DNA of 10,911 bases from JBBDIK01 sp964640385 (GTDB taxonomy: Bacteria > Actinomycetota > UBA4738 > JBBDHU01): contig CAZXFL010000042.1 of assembly GCA_964640385.1 (NCBI GenBank), positions 1 to 10,911 of the forward strand, written 5' to 3'. Below are positions 1-6,892 of this stretch, one piece after another. The number at the start of each line of letters is the position of its first letter. Positions within the stretch are counted from its first letter, which is position 1. Both the position numbers and the translations under genes were made by a program. The notes below the pieces were generated by a model. It was given only the letters and a program-made list of their open reading frames with translations. It was not told the DNA's origin and searched no databases.

Positions 1-453
1 GGAGCGACGCCGTACGGCAACGAGGCTATCGAGATCTGCCGCATCGAGAGCGGCATGGTGGTGACGGGGTTCGACTACGAGCCGCACACCCGTACGCCAT
101 TCGACGTGGGGCTGGATCGCTTCGTGGCGCTCGACGGCGATGTGGACTTCCCGGGTCGGTCGCGGCTTGCGCAGATCGCCGAGGCCCCACCGAACCGGTT
201 CAAGACGCTACGGTTCGACGGTACCGAGATCTCGGACTACGGCGCACCGGTCAGCAAGGACGGGGAGCAGGTCGGGATCCTGACTTGCCCGACGAACAGC
301 CCTACCTACGGTCCAATCGGGCTCGCGATTGTACGAACCGACGTCGCCGAGGACGGCGGCAGGGTCGAGGTCCAAGGGCCCGACGGCGCGATTACCGCAA
401 CGATCTGGCCCACCCCGATCCACGACCCGAACAAGCAACTCGTCCGAATGTGA
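1..453 (+). CDS. GcvT-like aminomethyltransferase, C-terminal part (5' truncated by window edge)
   Basis: The reading frame is open from base 1 to the TGA at 451-453 and gives about 150 residues; the start lies outside the window. The opening GATPYGNEAIEICRIESG and the following D-Y-E...T-P-F-D-V-G-L-D-R-F are the hallmark of the aminomethyltransferase (glycine-cleavage T-protein) family, at the junction between the folate-binding domain and the C-terminal barrel. The end, P-T-P-I-H-D-P-N-K, matches P-L-P-I-D-D-P-N-K in the complete paralogue at 4375-5508, and A-P-P-x-R-F is shared too, so the two are clearly paralogues. Family members transfer a one-carbon unit from an amine-derived intermediate to tetrahydrofolate in the cytoplasm. 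The catalytic Asp and the folate-contacting Glu lie upstream and cannot be checked. It is followed after 88 bp by the first FAD oxidoreductase. Family assignment is firm; the substrate is unknown. Confidence 0.88.
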   Translation, partial: GATPYGNEAIEICRIESGMVVTGFDYEPHTRTPFDVGLDRFVALDGDVDFPGRSRLAQIAEAPPNRFKTLRFDGTEISDYGAPVSKDGEQVGILTCPTNSPTYGPIGLAIVRTDVAEDGGRVEVQGPDGAITATIWPTPIHDPNKQLVRM

Positions 454-533
454 CCGACGCCCCCCGGGTCCTGGAACGGGCTTCGCTCTCGCGATCGAGG
501 TTTGGGCCTGTCCATGAGGAGGCTCCCTAATCC

Positions 534-551
534 ATGAATGAATGTGCATGA
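534..551 (+). other. Possible five-codon mini-ORF coupled to the first oxidoreductase start
   Basis: A strong Shine-Dalgarno-like GAGGAGG (516-522) lies 11 nt before an ATG at 534. That ATG opens M-N-E-C-A and stops at TGA 549-551, which overlaps the in-frame ATG at 548 of the downstream gene as ATGA. The ATGs at 542 and 548 lie 19 and 25 nt from the GGAGG, farther than usual, so the mini-ORF sits at the better ribosome spacing and could hand ribosomes on by coupling. It may equally be a chance by-product of the ATGAATGAATG repeat. There is no direct evidence that it is translated. Confidence 0.25.
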
Positions 552-2266
552 AGGAACGCGACGTCGTGATCGTCGGCGGCGGCCACAACGGACTAGCGTG
601 CGCCGCTTACCTCGCCAAGGCGGGACTCGACGTGTTGGTTCTGGAACGACGGTCGATCCTGGGTGGCGCCGCCGCGACGGAGGAGACGTGGCCCGGATAC
701 CAGGTGTCATCGGCGTCGTACGTCGTGAGCCTGATGGCGCCGCAGATCATCTCGGATCTCGATCTCAAGCGCTTCGGCTACCAAGTGTCCCTGATCTCAC
801 CGGACTACTTCGCTCCGTTCCCAGATGGTTCGTCGCTCACGCTATGGGGGGACCTTGCGCGTGACGCAGAGAACGTGGCCAGGTTCTCCAAGAACGACGC
901 CGATGCTCTCTACGAGTTCGACCGCTACTTCGGGCGGATCGGACCGCTCCTCAAGCAACTCGAGTTCGTGATCCCCCCCAACCTGTCCCTCCGAGAGCTA
1001 CCGCGGTGGGCCGGCCTCGCGGCGCGCCTGCGGAACTGGAGGGGCCGTGACGTCGCCGAGGTGGTTCGCCTGTTCACGATCAGCGCGGCTGATCTCCTCG
1101 ACGAGTGGTTCGAGGACGAGCGCGTCAAGGGGGCGCTCGCAACGCAAGCGGTCATCGGCGCATGGCACGGACCGATGACGCCGGGATCGGCCTACGTCCT
1201 CGTTCACCACTGGATGGGTGAGATAGACGGCCACGAAGGTGCGTGGGGCTGGGTCCACGGAGGAACCGGCGGACTGAGCGCCGCTTTGGCGAAGGCGGCC
1301 GTCGCAGCCGGCGCAGAGATCCGAACCGACGCCGCGGTGGCACGCGTCGTCATCTCCGGCGACCGCACTTCGGGGGTGGAGCTCGCAGACGGCACCCAGA
1401 TCCGGGCTGGGATTGTTGTGTCGAACGCACACCCGGTGACCACGTACCTCGATCTCGTTGGCGAGGCGCATCTGTCCGACGACGTCGTTCGGAGCGTCAA
1501 GGTCTACAAGACCAAGTCGGGGTCGGTGAAGGTCAACGTGGCGCTAGGCGAGCTCCCACGGTTCCCCTCATGGGACCAGGACGGCGAGCTGCACCGCGGG
1601 ATGGTGGCGATCTCTCCGTCGATCGAGTATCTGGAGCGCGCTTGGGATGACGCGAAGTACGGACGGCCTTCTGAGCACCCCTACGTCGAGGCGATGTTCC
1701 CCACAGCCCACGAGCCGGACCTGGCGCCGGAGGGGAAACACATCATGCTGGCCTTTACGCAGTTCGGCCCGTACGAGGTGAGGGACGGCTCCTGGGATAC
1801 CGAACGGCAGGCCTACGGGCGTCGGGTCATCGAGACGCTGGGCCAGTACTCGCCGAACCTTCAGGACGCCGTCGAGGCGATCGAGGTGCTCGCTCCGCCG
1901 GACCTCGAGAAGCGGTTCGGCCTCGTCGGAGGCAACATCTTCCAGGGCGAGATGAGCCCGAGCCAGATGTTCTCCTTCCGGCCGATCCCGGGCTACGGGG
2001 ACTACCGGACGCCGATCTCCGGCCTGTACTTGTGCGGCGGAGGGACGCACCCGGGCGGCGGCGTCATGGCCATCCCCGGGCGGAACGCGGCACAGGTTGT
2101 CAAGCGGGACGCGAAGCGCGGCAAGGTGATGCAGTCGCTGCGATTCCGGCGACGCCGCCCGCGTGCAGGCACCTTTTCCCAGCCTGCTGGGGGCACTCCT
2201 GGCATCAGACACGCTGATACTGAAAACCCCGCGAACCTGAGAGGAAGAGATGACGAACACCTATGA
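542..2266 (+). CDS. PYROXD2-like NAD(P)/FAD-dependent oxidoreductase, paralogue 1
   Basis: This 574-residue protein has the N-terminal Rossmann FAD motif V-V-I-V-G-G-G-H-N-G-L (residues 8-18) and an acidic end of the second strand (L-V-L-E-R-R). It also has the family signature L-Y-L-C-G-G-G-T-H-P-G-G-G-V near residues 496-508, which closes the FAD site. It belongs to the phytoene-desaturase/amine-oxidase superfamily, nearest in pattern to PYROXD2-type proteins rather than to carotenoid enzymes. The substrate is unknown. The start is ambiguous: ATG 542 (M-C-M-K-E-R) or ATG 548 (M-K-E-R), the latter fitting the paralogues better. Residues 529-574 extend past the point where both paralogues end, are Arg-rich and use codons such as AGA and CTA, so they look like read-through into former spacer. 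The gene overlaps the next by 17 nt, suggesting co-transcription. A sequencing frameshift near 2126-2240 could also explain the tail. Confidence 0.9.
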   Translation: MCMKERDVVIVGGGHNGLACAAYLAKAGLDVLVLERRSILGGAAATEETWPGYQVSSASYVVSLMAPQIISDLDLKRFGYQVSLISPDYFAPFPDGSSLTLWGDLARDAENVARFSKNDADALYEFDRYFGRIGPLLKQLEFVIPPNLSLRELPRWAGLAARLRNWRGRDVAEVVRLFTISAADLLDEWFEDERVKGALATQAVIGAWHGPMTPGSAYVLVHHWMGEIDGHEGAWGWVHGGTGGLSAALAKAAVAAGAEIRTDAAVARVVISGDRTSGVELADGTQIRAGIVVSNAHPVTTYLDLVGEAHLSDDVVRSVKVYKTKSGSVKVNVALGELPRFPSWDQDGELHRGMVAISPSIEYLERAWDDAKYGRPSEHPYVEAMFPTAHEPDLAPEGKHIMLAFTQFGPYEVRDGSWDTERQAYGRRVIETLGQYSPNLQDAVEAIEVLAPPDLEKRFGLVGGNIFQGEMSPSQMFSFRPIPGYGDYRTPISGLYLCGGGTHPGGGVMAIPGRNAAQVVKRDAKRGKVMQSLRFRRRRPRAGTFSQPAGGTPGIRHADTENPANLRGRDDEHL

Positions 2267-3875
2267 CGCGATCGTGGTGGGTGGCGGCCACAACGGCCTG
2301 ACCGCAGCGGCCTATCTGGCCAAGGCCGGCGCGCGAACCGTGGTCTTGGAAGCCCGAGAAAAGACCGGTGGCGCAACGGACACCAGCGCGCCGTTCCCCG
2401 GTCATCCGGACGTCAAGGTCACCACGCTGTCCTACGTGATGAGTCTCATGCCTCCGAGCATCATCCGAGATCTGAAGCTGAAGGAGTTCGGCTACGAGGT
2501 CTACCCGATGGATGGGACCTATGCCCCCCAGCCCCTCGGCGGCGGTATCCGGGTCAGCGACCTCGACGAGGAGGGGAGTCGAGCGTCATTCGCACGGTTC
2601 AGCAAACGCGACGCCGACGCCATGGACGACTACCACGCCTGGATGCAGCGCAGCGCCGACATGCTCGGCCCAATGCTCATGGAGACGCCTCCGAAGCTCG
2701 GGTCGATGGCACTCGCAGACTTGGCCGACCAAGTGCGCTTCGGTCTGCGGATGCGTAAGGGGATGAGCGCACGACAAGCTGCCGATATCACCAAGCTGTT
2801 CACCATGAGCGCTGCAGACCTGCTCGACGAGTGGTTCGAATCGACTGAGATCAAGGGGCTCTTCTCGACCGACGGGATAATCGGCACCTGGGCGGGACCG
2901 GAGGAACCCGGCACGGCATACGTGCTGATGCACCACAACGTCGGTGACATCGGTGACGGCGTGCTCTCCGGTTGGGGGTACCCCAAGGGCGGCATGGGCG
3001 GGGTCGCGCAGGTGCTCCAACGTAGCGCCGAGCACTTCGGGGCGGAAATCCGCGTGGACACCCCGGTCGAGCGCATGCTCGTGGAGAACGGGAGGATCCG
3101 CGGCGTGGTGTCGGCGTCGGGCGAGGAGTTCCGCGCGAGCACCGTGGTCACCGCAGTGCATCCGAAGATTGCTTTCCTGCAGCACCTGGACGCGCGTGAC
3201 CTCCCCGACGACTTCGTGCGCGACATCGAGAACTGGAAGACGCGAAGCGGCACGGTCAAGGTGAACGTTGGCCTCGAGCGTCTGCCTGCATGGCGAGACG
3301 ACCCGGACGGTCTGGACCCGTCCATCGCGGGTGCGTCGATCATGCTCGCGCCTAGCATCCGCTACTTGGAGCGCGCGTTCGAAGAAGCGCGCGATGGGCG
3401 AGGGTCCACCGCTCCGTTCTCTGAGACATGTATCCCGAGCTACTACGACCGCACCCTGGCACCCGAGGGGATGCATGTCGTGTCCATGTTTAGCCAATGG
3501 GTTCCGCACGAGTGGGCGGATGAGCCCAATGCAACGGAACTCGAGACGTACGCCGATCGCCTGATCGACCTGCACGAGGATTTCATGCCCGGCTTCAAGG
3601 ACGCCATGATCGGCCGGCAGGTGATCGGGCCGCATGAGATGCAGGAAGGGTGGGGCTTGATCGGTGGCAACATCTTCCACGGGGAACTGTCGCCGAACCA
3701 GTTGTTCCACATGCGCCCCGCCCCGGGGTTCGCGAACTATCGAACGCCGATCAAGGGTCTGTATCAGGCGTCGTCCGCGACGCACGCAGGTGGAGGCGTG
3801 ACTGGTCTTCCGGGTCACCACGCGGTTCGTCAGATAGTGAAAGACCGCAGTCTCAAGAAGAGCGGTCGCACGTAG
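2250..3875 (+). CDS. PYROXD2-like NAD(P)/FAD-dependent oxidoreductase, paralogue 2
   Basis: This 541-residue flavoprotein starts at ATG 2250, directly after a purine-rich GAGAGGAAGAG ribosome site. It carries A-I-V-V-G-G-G-H-N-G-L at residues 7-17, then T-G-G-A-T-D-T-S and L-S-Y-V-M-S-L-M-P. Internal blocks (M-S-A-A-D-L-L-D-E-W-F-E, G-T-W-A-G-P, R-S-G-T-V-K-V-N-V) and the C-terminal A-S-S-A-T-H-A-G-G-G-V (THAGGG from residue 511) are shared with the - strand gene at 8772-10376. The two are closer to each other than either is to paralogue 1. No signal peptide or membrane segment is seen, so it should be cytoplasmic. The family would use FAD to oxidise a small or lipid-like substrate; the actual reaction is unknown. 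It overlaps the preceding gene by 17 nt and lies 32 bp before the DinB-fold gene, placing it in the putative left-block operon. Confidence 0.93.
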   Translation: MTNTYDAIVVGGGHNGLTAAAYLAKAGARTVVLEAREKTGGATDTSAPFPGHPDVKVTTLSYVMSLMPPSIIRDLKLKEFGYEVYPMDGTYAPQPLGGGIRVSDLDEEGSRASFARFSKRDADAMDDYHAWMQRSADMLGPMLMETPPKLGSMALADLADQVRFGLRMRKGMSARQAADITKLFTMSAADLLDEWFESTEIKGLFSTDGIIGTWAGPEEPGTAYVLMHHNVGDIGDGVLSGWGYPKGGMGGVAQVLQRSAEHFGAEIRVDTPVERMLVENGRIRGVVSASGEEFRASTVVTAVHPKIAFLQHLDARDLPDDFVRDIENWKTRSGTVKVNVGLERLPAWRDDPDGLDPSIAGASIMLAPSIRYLERAFEEARDGRGSTAPFSETCIPSYYDRTLAPEGMHVVSMFSQWVPHEWADEPNATELETYADRLIDLHEDFMPGFKDAMIGRQVIGPHEMQEGWGLIGGNIFHGELSPNQLFHMRPAPGFANYRTPIKGLYQASSATHAGGGVTGLPGHHAVRQIVKDRSLKKSGRT

Positions 3876-3907
3876 GGATCGAACGTTTCGACCGGAGGGA
3901 GAGGTTG

Positions 3908-4375
3908 ATGCTACGAGAAGAAGTGCTTGCCGAGGAGGATCAGGCCTGGGCTGAGCTGATGGAAGCGATCGCAGCGGTTCCCGCCGAGCGCAGGGTCTCA
4001 GAAGGGGTTGTCCCGGGTTGGTCCACGCACGACACGGTGTGGCACACCGCCTACTGGGTAGGCCGGGCGGCGGACGTGCTCGATCTCGCCTGCCAAGGTC
4101 CTCCATACCCGGAGGAACCCGAGGACGAGTCCTACTACGACGGCGAGAACGCCCTGGCGTTCGCAACGGGTCGGGAGATGACGTGGGATGAGATCCTCGA
4201 CTACTTCGCGGCAGGGCGGAATCGTGCGCGGGACGCGATGGAACGATGCGCCGAGAGCGACCTCGAGTGGATGAGCGAGCGATCCTCGGAGGAGATCGGA
4301 CACTATCGTGAGCACGAGTCGCAGATCCGGGCTTTCGCTGGGATCTCGTCGCGTCAGCAAGGGGCGGTTTCCTGA
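3908..4375 (+). CDS. DinB-fold / mycothiol-transferase-like small protein, paralogue 1
   Basis: A 155-residue protein starts at ATG 3908, with GGAGGGA at 3894-3900 about 7 nt upstream; an in-frame TTG at 3905 is the only close alternative. The motif P-G-W-S-T-H-D-x-V-W-H-x-A-Y-W (residues 36-50) and the late H-Y-R-E-H-E-S-Q-I-R-A (132-142) are typical of DinB-like four-helix bundles, including the MDMPI N-terminal and ClbS/DfsB groups. H46, H132 and H136 are candidate metal ligands. In actinobacteria several relatives use mycothiol as co-substrate, but nothing here fixes the chemistry. Its TGA shares a base with the ATG of the GcvT-like gene (TGATG at 4373-4377), implying translational coupling. 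A close paralogue lies just beyond that gene, so the pair brackets the aminomethyltransferase. Fold assignment is good; function is unknown. Confidence 0.85.
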   Translation: MLREEVLAEEDQAWAELMEAIAAVPAERRVSEGVVPGWSTHDTVWHTAYWVGRAADVLDLACQGPPYPEEPEDESYYDGENALAFATGREMTWDEILDYFAAGRNRARDAMERCAESDLEWMSERSSEEIGHYREHESQIRAFAGISSRQQGAVS

Positions 4376-5508
4376 TGGAGCCGATCGATCCGAGCGACAT
4401 CACGGGCGACATCTACGCGGGGCCGTTCCACGATGTGCAGCGAGCGGCGGGTGCCAGTTTCTACGAGGACTACGGCCATCTTTGGACCAAGAGCTTCGGG
4501 GACCCCGAGGCGGAATATTGGGCGGTTCGACGAGAGGTAGGTCTATGGGACGTATCGGCCCTCGTCAAGATCCACCTCACAGGCGGTGACGTTCTGCCGG
4601 CGCTAGACCGGCTTACCACCCGAGCGATGCTTGGGGTGCAGCCCGGCACGGTCCGCTATGGGATGGTCCTGAACCACGAAGGCATCATGCTCGACGAGGG
4701 GACCTCCTGTGTGCTGTCGGATCACGAAGCGTACTTCTTTGGGAACGACGACAGTGCCGAGTTTCTCGCTCACCTTGCCGATCACACGGCAGACCTGGAT
4801 GTGCGGTTCGCGGATGTGACCTCGCAGATGGGCACCGTCTCCGTTCAAGGCCCCGGATCGCTGGAGCTCCTGGCGGGACTCACGGACGCTGATATCAGTG
4901 GACTTCGATGGTTCAGGCTGCTGCCAGAGCCCATCGAGATCGCCGGGGTCCGCGGGCTCTTGGTTCGCGCGGGTTTCACGGGGGAGAAGGGCTACGAGTT
5001 CTATCTGCTGGACGGTCATGACGGAGGCGAGACCCTCTGGAGGGAGATCGTATCGGCGGGAGCCACTCCGATCGGCCTGGACGCCATCCAGATGCTTCGT
5101 GTGGAGGCAGGGCTCATCATCGGAGATGAGGACTACTGGCCGGGCGAGACGGACCCTTACGATCTCTCGCTCGACAAGTTCATCGACGTAGAAGGCCACG
5201 ACTTCATCGGAGGCGAACGGTGCGTCGAGACAGCCGCCGCCCCCCCGCGTCGATTCGTGACCCTCACGTTCGACAAGGGTGGCGGCGACGAAGAGGTACC
5301 CGCACCCGGGGCCGCGGTGTTCGGAGAGGATGGGTCGGTGGGTGCGGTCACGAGCGCGACGGTCACACCTCGATTCGGGGCGCTCGCGCTGGCGGTCGTC
5401 GACACAGTCTGCGCAGAGGATGGACTCTCCCTGCTGGTCGATGGGCGGCCGGCGACGGTTCGTCCCCTCCCGATCGACGACCCCAACAAGGAGCGCCCTC
5501 GCGCGTGA
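4375..5508 (+). CDS. GcvT-like folate-dependent aminomethyltransferase (complete)
   Basis: This 377-residue protein is of normal length for the T-protein superfamily. It shows Y-E-D-Y-G-H-L-W then E-Y-W-A-V-R-R-E-V-G-L-W-D-V-S near the N-terminus. N100-H-E-G-I-M-L-D107-E matches the N-x-x-G-G-I-x-D-D block holding the catalytic Asp. T-G-E-K-G-Y-E208 matches the folate-contacting Glu motif. I-G-L-D-A-I-Q-M-L-R-V-E-A-G introduces the C-terminal barrel. The family moves a one-carbon group from an amine or iminium intermediate to tetrahydrofolate; relatives include GcvT, dimethylglycine oxidase, sarcosine oxidase domains and DmdA. There are no genes for the glycine-cleavage P, H or L proteins nearby, which argues against a role in ordinary glycine cleavage. 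The start at ATG 4375 overlaps the previous stop, with AAGGGG upstream as a modest ribosome site. It is a paralogue of the gene truncated at 1-453. Confidence 0.9.
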   Translation: MEPIDPSDITGDIYAGPFHDVQRAAGASFYEDYGHLWTKSFGDPEAEYWAVRREVGLWDVSALVKIHLTGGDVLPALDRLTTRAMLGVQPGTVRYGMVLNHEGIMLDEGTSCVLSDHEAYFFGNDDSAEFLAHLADHTADLDVRFADVTSQMGTVSVQGPGSLELLAGLTDADISGLRWFRLLPEPIEIAGVRGLLVRAGFTGEKGYEFYLLDGHDGGETLWREIVSAGATPIGLDAIQMLRVEAGLIIGDEDYWPGETDPYDLSLDKFIDVEGHDFIGGERCVETAAAPPRRFVTLTFDKGGGDEEVPAPGAAVFGEDGSVGAVTSATVTPRFGALALAVVDTVCAEDGLSLLVDGRPATVRPLPIDDPNKERPRA

Positions 5509-5554
5509 CCCTTCGCGGGAGCCTCGGAATCATCACTGAAAGGAGTTGTGCGGA

Positions 5555-6004
5555 TTGGAACGAGGAGACTTGCTCGCGCTGGAGGATCGGGCCTGGACCG
5601 AGCTGATGCAGGCGGTTTCGTTGGTTCCCGCCGACCGGAGAGAGGTTGAGGGTGTCGTGCCAGGTTGGTCCACACACGACCTGGTCTGGCACGCCGCCTA
5701 CTGGGCTGGCCACACCGCCAACGCGATAGAGCTGATCCGTCTCGGCCTTCCCGAGCCAGAGGAGTCAGAGGACGAGGAAGCGTTCGAGGCTGAGAACGCT
5801 GCAGTAGTCGACGCCGGCCGCGCGATGACCTGGGCAGAGGCCATGGGCCATCTGGAGAAGAACCGGGTTCGTGCACGGATGGCCCTCGAAGCGTTCGATC
5901 GCGTCGTGCCCGAGAGCGCCTTCGAACCATTCTCGGAAGAAACCATCGAGCACTATTCCGAGCATGCCAGGCAGGTTCGTGCGTGGGCGGAGACGGAAGG
6001 GTAG
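5555..6004 (+). CDS. DinB-fold / mycothiol-transferase-like small protein, paralogue 2 (TTG start)
   Basis: I place the start at TTG 5555, not the earlier in-frame TTG at 5546. The ribosome site GAAAGGAG (5538-5545) is then 9 nt away instead of touching the start. The resulting 149-residue protein also aligns without gaps to paralogue 1 from the first residue: W14, E16-L17-M18, P36-G37-W38-S39-T40-H41-D42 and V44-W45-H46 fall at identical positions. The late H133-Y-S-E-H137-A-R-Q-V-R-A-W completes a likely three-histidine metal site (H46, H133, H137). The middle is acidic (about residues 66-82). It is a soluble four-helix DinB-like protein, possibly thiol-dependent as in mycothiol-using relatives. 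It follows the GcvT-like gene by 46 bp. Retention of two close copies around one aminomethyltransferase suggests a shared role, perhaps as two subunits of one complex; that is inference. Confidence 0.84.
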   Translation: MERGDLLALEDRAWTELMQAVSLVPADRREVEGVVPGWSTHDLVWHAAYWAGHTANAIELIRLGLPEPEESEDEEAFEAENAAVVDAGRAMTWAEAMGHLEKNRVRARMALEAFDRVVPESAFEPFSEETIEHYSEHARQVRAWAETEG

Positions 6005-6101
6005 GGGATGGGCACCTCCCGCCCGGGCCACACCCGGGGGACTCCCTCTTCCCGGCCACCCAGGTACCCCTTCCTCCGAGATCCAGTCGCGTATCACCGA
6101 A

Positions 6102-6125
6102 CCCCGCCTTCAGATGGAGGCGGGG
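6102..6125 (+). promoter_or_regulatory. Hairpin burying the Shine-Dalgarno of the MOSC gene
   Basis: CCCCGCCTTC (6102-6111) pairs with GGAGGCGGGG (6116-6125) through ten base pairs, one of them a U-G wobble, closing an AGAT loop. The 3' arm contains the GGAGG (6116-6120) that is the only good ribosome site for ATG 6128. A folded leader would therefore block initiation unless opened by an upstream ribosome, a helicase, a ligand or heat. There is no U-run after it, so it does not look like an intrinsic terminator. Confidence 0.6.
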
Positions 6126-6127
6126 CC

Positions 6128-6892
6128 ATGATCCAGGTGGTGCGCACCTCCGTGACGCCAGTCAAGGGAACCACGTTGCACCACCCAGAGGAGATCGAGA
6201 TCGAGCCGTTCGGCGTGCCCGACAATCGTCGATTCCTGTTCGTCGATCCAGGCGGCACCACGTACAACGCGGGACGACTCGGGCCTTTGATGGGTGTCCG
6301 GGCCGACGTAAGAGGCGACTCGCTCACTTTCACCCTCCCCAACCACAGCACGATCTGCGCACCGGCACTGGCCGAGGATGAGGCCGTCGAGCTCGATATG
6401 TGGGGTCGAACGCTCCTTGTGCGACCGGTCCCCGGCCCTTGGGATGAGGTCATCTCAAGTGTTGTCGGGCGGCCCCTTCGACTGGTGGAGCCAGTAGTCC
6501 CGGGGGATGGCAACGACGACGAGCCGATCACCCTGGTGTCACTCTCCTCCGTCGCTACGCTTGCGGCGGAGGCCAGCGTTGACGAGGTCGACGCTGGCCG
6601 GTTCAGGATGACCCTAGATATCGACGGCGTCGAAGCCTATGAGGAAGACTCCTGGGCGGGGTACCGGATCAGGGTCGGCTCGGCTGTGCTGCGCGTGGGT
6701 GAGCAGGTTCCGAGGTGCGTGCTCACCACATGGGACCCCCACAGCGGTGTGCGCGACCTCGACACGTTGAAGTTGATCCGGAACTACCGCGGTCGCACTT
6801 CCGAGGGACTTCCATTCGGGATGTACGCTTCCGTCATCCAACCCGGAATCGTGCGGGTTGGCGACAAGATCGAGGTTCTTGACCAGGAATAA
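6128..6892 (+). CDS. MOSC-domain protein with MOSC N-terminal barrel
   Basis: From ATG 6128 (GGAGG at 6116-6120) this is a 254-residue protein. The N-terminus, M-I-Q-V-V-R-T-S-V-T-P-V-K-G then F-G-V-P-D-N-R-R-F-L-F-V-D, fits the MOSC N-terminal beta-barrel. From about residue 155, R-F-R-M-T-L-D-I-D then W-A-G-Y-R-I-R-V-G, V-P-R-C-V-L-T-T-W-D-P and L-I-R-N-Y-R-G form the MOSC domain, with the conserved cysteine at C197. MOSC proteins bind molybdenum cofactor or handle sulfur or amine-reduction chemistry (Moco sulfurase C-terminus, mARC, YiiM/YcbX). YcbX- and mARC-type members reduce N-hydroxylated compounds, which could suit an amine pathway, but this is unproven. The reading frame is open back to ATG 6008; the added 40 residues are Pro/Arg-rich and unlike the family. 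It is the last gene of the left block. Confidence 0.87.
   Translation: MIQVVRTSVTPVKGTTLHHPEEIEIEPFGVPDNRRFLFVDPGGTTYNAGRLGPLMGVRADVRGDSLTFTLPNHSTICAPALAEDEAVELDMWGRTLLVRPVPGPWDEVISSVVGRPLRLVEPVVPGDGNDDEPITLVSLSSVATLAAEASVDEVDAGRFRMTLDIDGVEAYEEDSWAGYRIRVGSAVLRVGEQVPRCVLTTWDPHSGVRDLDTLKLIRNYRGRTSEGLPFGMYASVIQPGIVRVGDKIEVLDQE

Noticed and set aside
542..3875. Carotenoid (CrtI) phytoene desaturases
   Set aside because: The superfamily is shared, but the G-G-G-H-N-G-L opening and T-H-x-G-G-G ending are of PYROXD2 type, and there are no phytoene synthase or other carotenoid genes in the window.
3880..3893. TCGAA/TTCGA short inverted repeat between the second oxidoreductase and the first DinB-fold gene
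   Set aside because: Five pairs around a three-base loop with no T-run, in a 32-bp spacer before a good ribosome site; within chance expectation.
2586..4412. Minus-strand open frame of about 608 codons antisense to the second oxidoreductase and the first DinB-fold gene
   Set aside because: It is Arg/Pro/His-rich with no recognisable motif, spans two well-supported + strand genes and the gap between them, and is the usual antisense by-product of high third-position GC.
6008..6127. Upstream start (ATG 6008) for the MOSC protein
   Set aside because: The added 40 residues are Pro/Arg-rich and outside the MOSC fold, whereas ATG 6128 begins the typical N-terminal barrel and has GGAGG upstream. 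Kept only as a possible leader ORF.
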